Positions 62,301-64,000 of a stretch of DNA of 64,000 nucleotides are shown here, piece by piece. A program made the translations under genes and the position numbers. Position 1 is the stretch's first letter, and the number at the start of each line of letters is the position of its first letter. Below the pieces are notes generated by a model. The model worked only from the letters and a program-made list of their open reading frames with translations. It made no database searches and was not told the DNA's origin. Origin of the DNA: Styela clava (Eukaryota; Chordata; Ascidiacea; Stolidobranchia; Styelidae); assembly GCF_964204865.1 (NCBI RefSeq), contig NC_135259.1, forward strand, positions 9,806,974 through 9,870,973. Direction: 5' to 3'.

Positions 62301-63875
62301 CGTTGCGGGCCGCAAACGTTTGTACCAAACTTTAATACCAGCCAATCCTGATTTCGTTAGAATTTACATAATACATAAAGAGCAAGGTTATTACCATAAA
62401 ATCAATCAGGTTAATAATTATTTACTGGTTACTTATTAGTGCTGGTGAAATATTCGAAGATTAAGTCGAATATTAGAATAGCAGTTTACTATTCGAATAT
62501 CTGGTAACACAGGGCGTGGACATGATACTCGCGGGTCGCTGAATCAAAGTATCGATCATTACACAACGCACTTGTGGATTTCCGACGACCCTACGAGAAC
62601 CTGTATAGAGTTTTCACTAACAAACAAAGACGTCGAAATTGAGTCATGGTGTTTTTTATTTATTTATTTTCAGTGGATATGGTATTTTCTCAATGAGCGT
62701 AATGTGCACCAATGTCGCGGGAACATCAAGTTTTAGTGGGCCGTTTCATAACATTTGAAACACCAATACAAATATTTAATAAAAAAAAACATTACAATAA
62801 CTTCTGGACGAATTTATATACTAATCTGAATATGTAGAATTACCATTAATCAATTTATAAGAATTATTGACAGATACGAAGTGACGATATTTCCGAAATT
62901 TTATTTAACACAAACATAACATAAACAAAAATACAAACATAAAGGAAAAAAAGTCCCGGAGCCAGCAGCAATGATATTGTTGACTATTTTGTTTTTATGA
63001 TGGCGATAAAGACGGTCAGAGCCGACACGAAAGAAAGCAATCAGAATGAAACTAATTTGGAAATTTAGCTTTCAAATTCATTCCTATAATTTTGCTCAGC
63101 GTTCGTCGCCTATAATCGCACAATATCTTTGAAGTTCGTCAAACAGAACGCACAGTTCTGCGAGAAAAAAAAAACTAACGTCGATGTCCATCAGTGCGCA
63201 CGACTTGATACATACGTAAGGATAAAAATCGGCATTCGAGTCGCGGGTTGGGCACCCTTGCTCTACACACAGTCTACACATACTTGTGTGTAAATGTGGA
63301 AGTTACACACTTAGAAACCAAGTAAAAACCGTCATTCAACGGTTGGTAATAAGGGTCACCAACATTCTACTAAAATATTAGATTCATTTACGAAATAAAA
63401 AAAAATTCTAACCGCATATACCATTAAAAAGATCAGTTACTCAGCCATTCAACTTAGCTCGGACGATTAATGATACGGGGAATTTTCATTTACTTGGCCG
63501 AAAGGAGCTTAAGTTAAATTCATAGAAACCGTATTCAAATATCCATTAAGCTTTCAGTTGTTTTCGAAGTGAATATTCTCATCCATTATACACATTATCC
63601 ACTTGAAGTTGATAACATGTATTGAAAAGTTATCTTTAAAATGTCATTAAAATGTCATTATGTAGTAAATTACCAAACCTGGTGGCACGTCTGTGATGAA
63701 TTTGTTATCTGATAAATCCAGATATTCGAGTCGTGTGAAGTTTTGTAATCCTAAAGGCATTCCCATCAGAGAATTCATAGATACGGATAATCGCTTCAAG
63801 TTTTTAGATAAAGTTTTCATGTTGGATTCCGGTATAGATGAAATTCTGTTTTTTGAAATATCCAGAACTTCTAAC
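56339..63875 (-). CDS. Leucine-rich-repeat transmembrane receptor, 5' end beyond window
   Basis: Exons 63875-63674, 60609-60381, 59850-59549, 58635-58018 and 57415-56339. All joins are phase-consistent, though the 59850 acceptor has a poor pyrimidine tract. LRRs of LxxLxLxxNxL type recur throughout (LEYLDLSDNKF, LTTLLLNDNRA, LRKLDLSENKIEIL, LHLEENNIEVL, LKEIDLTGNNF). A C-terminal LRR cap follows (CDCNLLPLVNWIKKH, then YLCEGP and LNCDP). Then come one transmembrane helix (AVAVILLIILLLLLLWLI) and a cytoplasmic tail of about 85 residues. The tail has paired cysteines (CCSQCKTWC) and ends PTEL, a possible class I PDZ ligand. A Thr-rich insert (TSTKPETTELTTSAPITS) lies in the 59850 exon. There is no TIR domain, so it is not a canonical Toll receptor. 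Candidate roles are adhesion or pathogen recognition, which the sequence does not decide. Confidence 0.85.
58757..59477. mobile_element. TGGACACG-family non-autonomous element
   Basis: Starts TGGACACGTA and ends TACGTGTCCA, a 10-bp perfect inverted repeat over 721 bp. The inner left block ATTATGTTGTTGTT is shared with 51241-51310. It sits in an LRR-gene intron and shows no transposase. Confidence 0.65.
62249..63260. mobile_element. hAT-type non-autonomous element with target duplication
   Basis: 1,012 bp. Starts CAGGCCTTCCCAAC and ends GTTGGGCACCCTTG, an imperfect inverted repeat with an intact CCAAC/GTTGG core. It is flanked by CTCTACAG (62241-62248) and CTCTACAC (63261-63268), an 8-bp duplication with one mismatch. 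Subterminal CGCGGGCC and GCGGGCCGC motifs are typical of these hAT relics. It lies in an LRR-gene intron. Confidence 0.78.
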
Positions 63876-64000
63876 CTGAAATGTATAGAAAAATCCTTAC
63901 AAATAGAAATAGAATACTTCAAGACCATGCTTTCTTGTGGTCAAAAACTATCGCATTAATATTAAACCGGAAATTGGATATAAATCCAGCCTACGTGTTT

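Overview
The window is animal nuclear DNA. Genes are split by GT-AG introns, composition is AT-rich, transposons are abundant, and protein families are metazoan: a ZNFX1-like helicase tail, an FBXO30/FBXO40 F-box protein, claudin/PMP22-type four-span membrane proteins, a Ly6/uPAR three-finger protein and a leucine-rich-repeat receptor. Fairly small genes with many short interspersed elements suggest an invertebrate deuterostome. An ascidian tunicate is my best guess, but nothing here proves it. No bacterial features (operons, Shine-Dalgarno sites, CRISPR) are present.

Layout. 1-5583 (+): ten 3' exons of a ZNFX1-like gene. 7486-8461 (-): end of a type I membrane protein with an incomplete model. 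9728-15603 (-): a five-exon Ly6 gene whose largest intron holds a complete four-span claudin-like gene on the other strand (11994-14701, +). 18826-35252 (-): a 17-exon FBXO30-like gene whose introns carry several DNA transposons, including one hAT element inserted in another of the same family. 36012-38100 (+): dead ZMYM1-type hAT transposase. 39183-40061 (-): single-exon SAM methyltransferase. 41245-41618 (-): possible last exons of another multi-span membrane protein. 43012-46866 (-): second, well-resolved claudin-like gene. 47160-51220: a Mutator-like (MULE) element with a FLYWCH-MULE transposase relic, long terminal inverted repeats built from a 16-bp minisatellite, and a 10-bp target-site duplication. 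51231-56338: no convincing gene. 56339-63875 (-): LRR receptor whose 5' end lies beyond the window.

The genes do not form a shared pathway. Several encode membrane or innate-defence-type proteins (RZ-finger helicase tail, Ly6, claudins, LRR receptor), but their proximity is not evidence of joint function. The most unusual content is the mobile DNA: the MULE with minisatellite ends, the self-nested hAT copies with both 8-bp target duplications intact, a perfect 68-bp-arm palindrome of a Penelope-type end with a hammerhead-like core, and several small palindromic families.

Exon borders were placed by eye from GT/AG signals and reading phase. Phase-consistent joins are stated as such, and unresolved joins are flagged.
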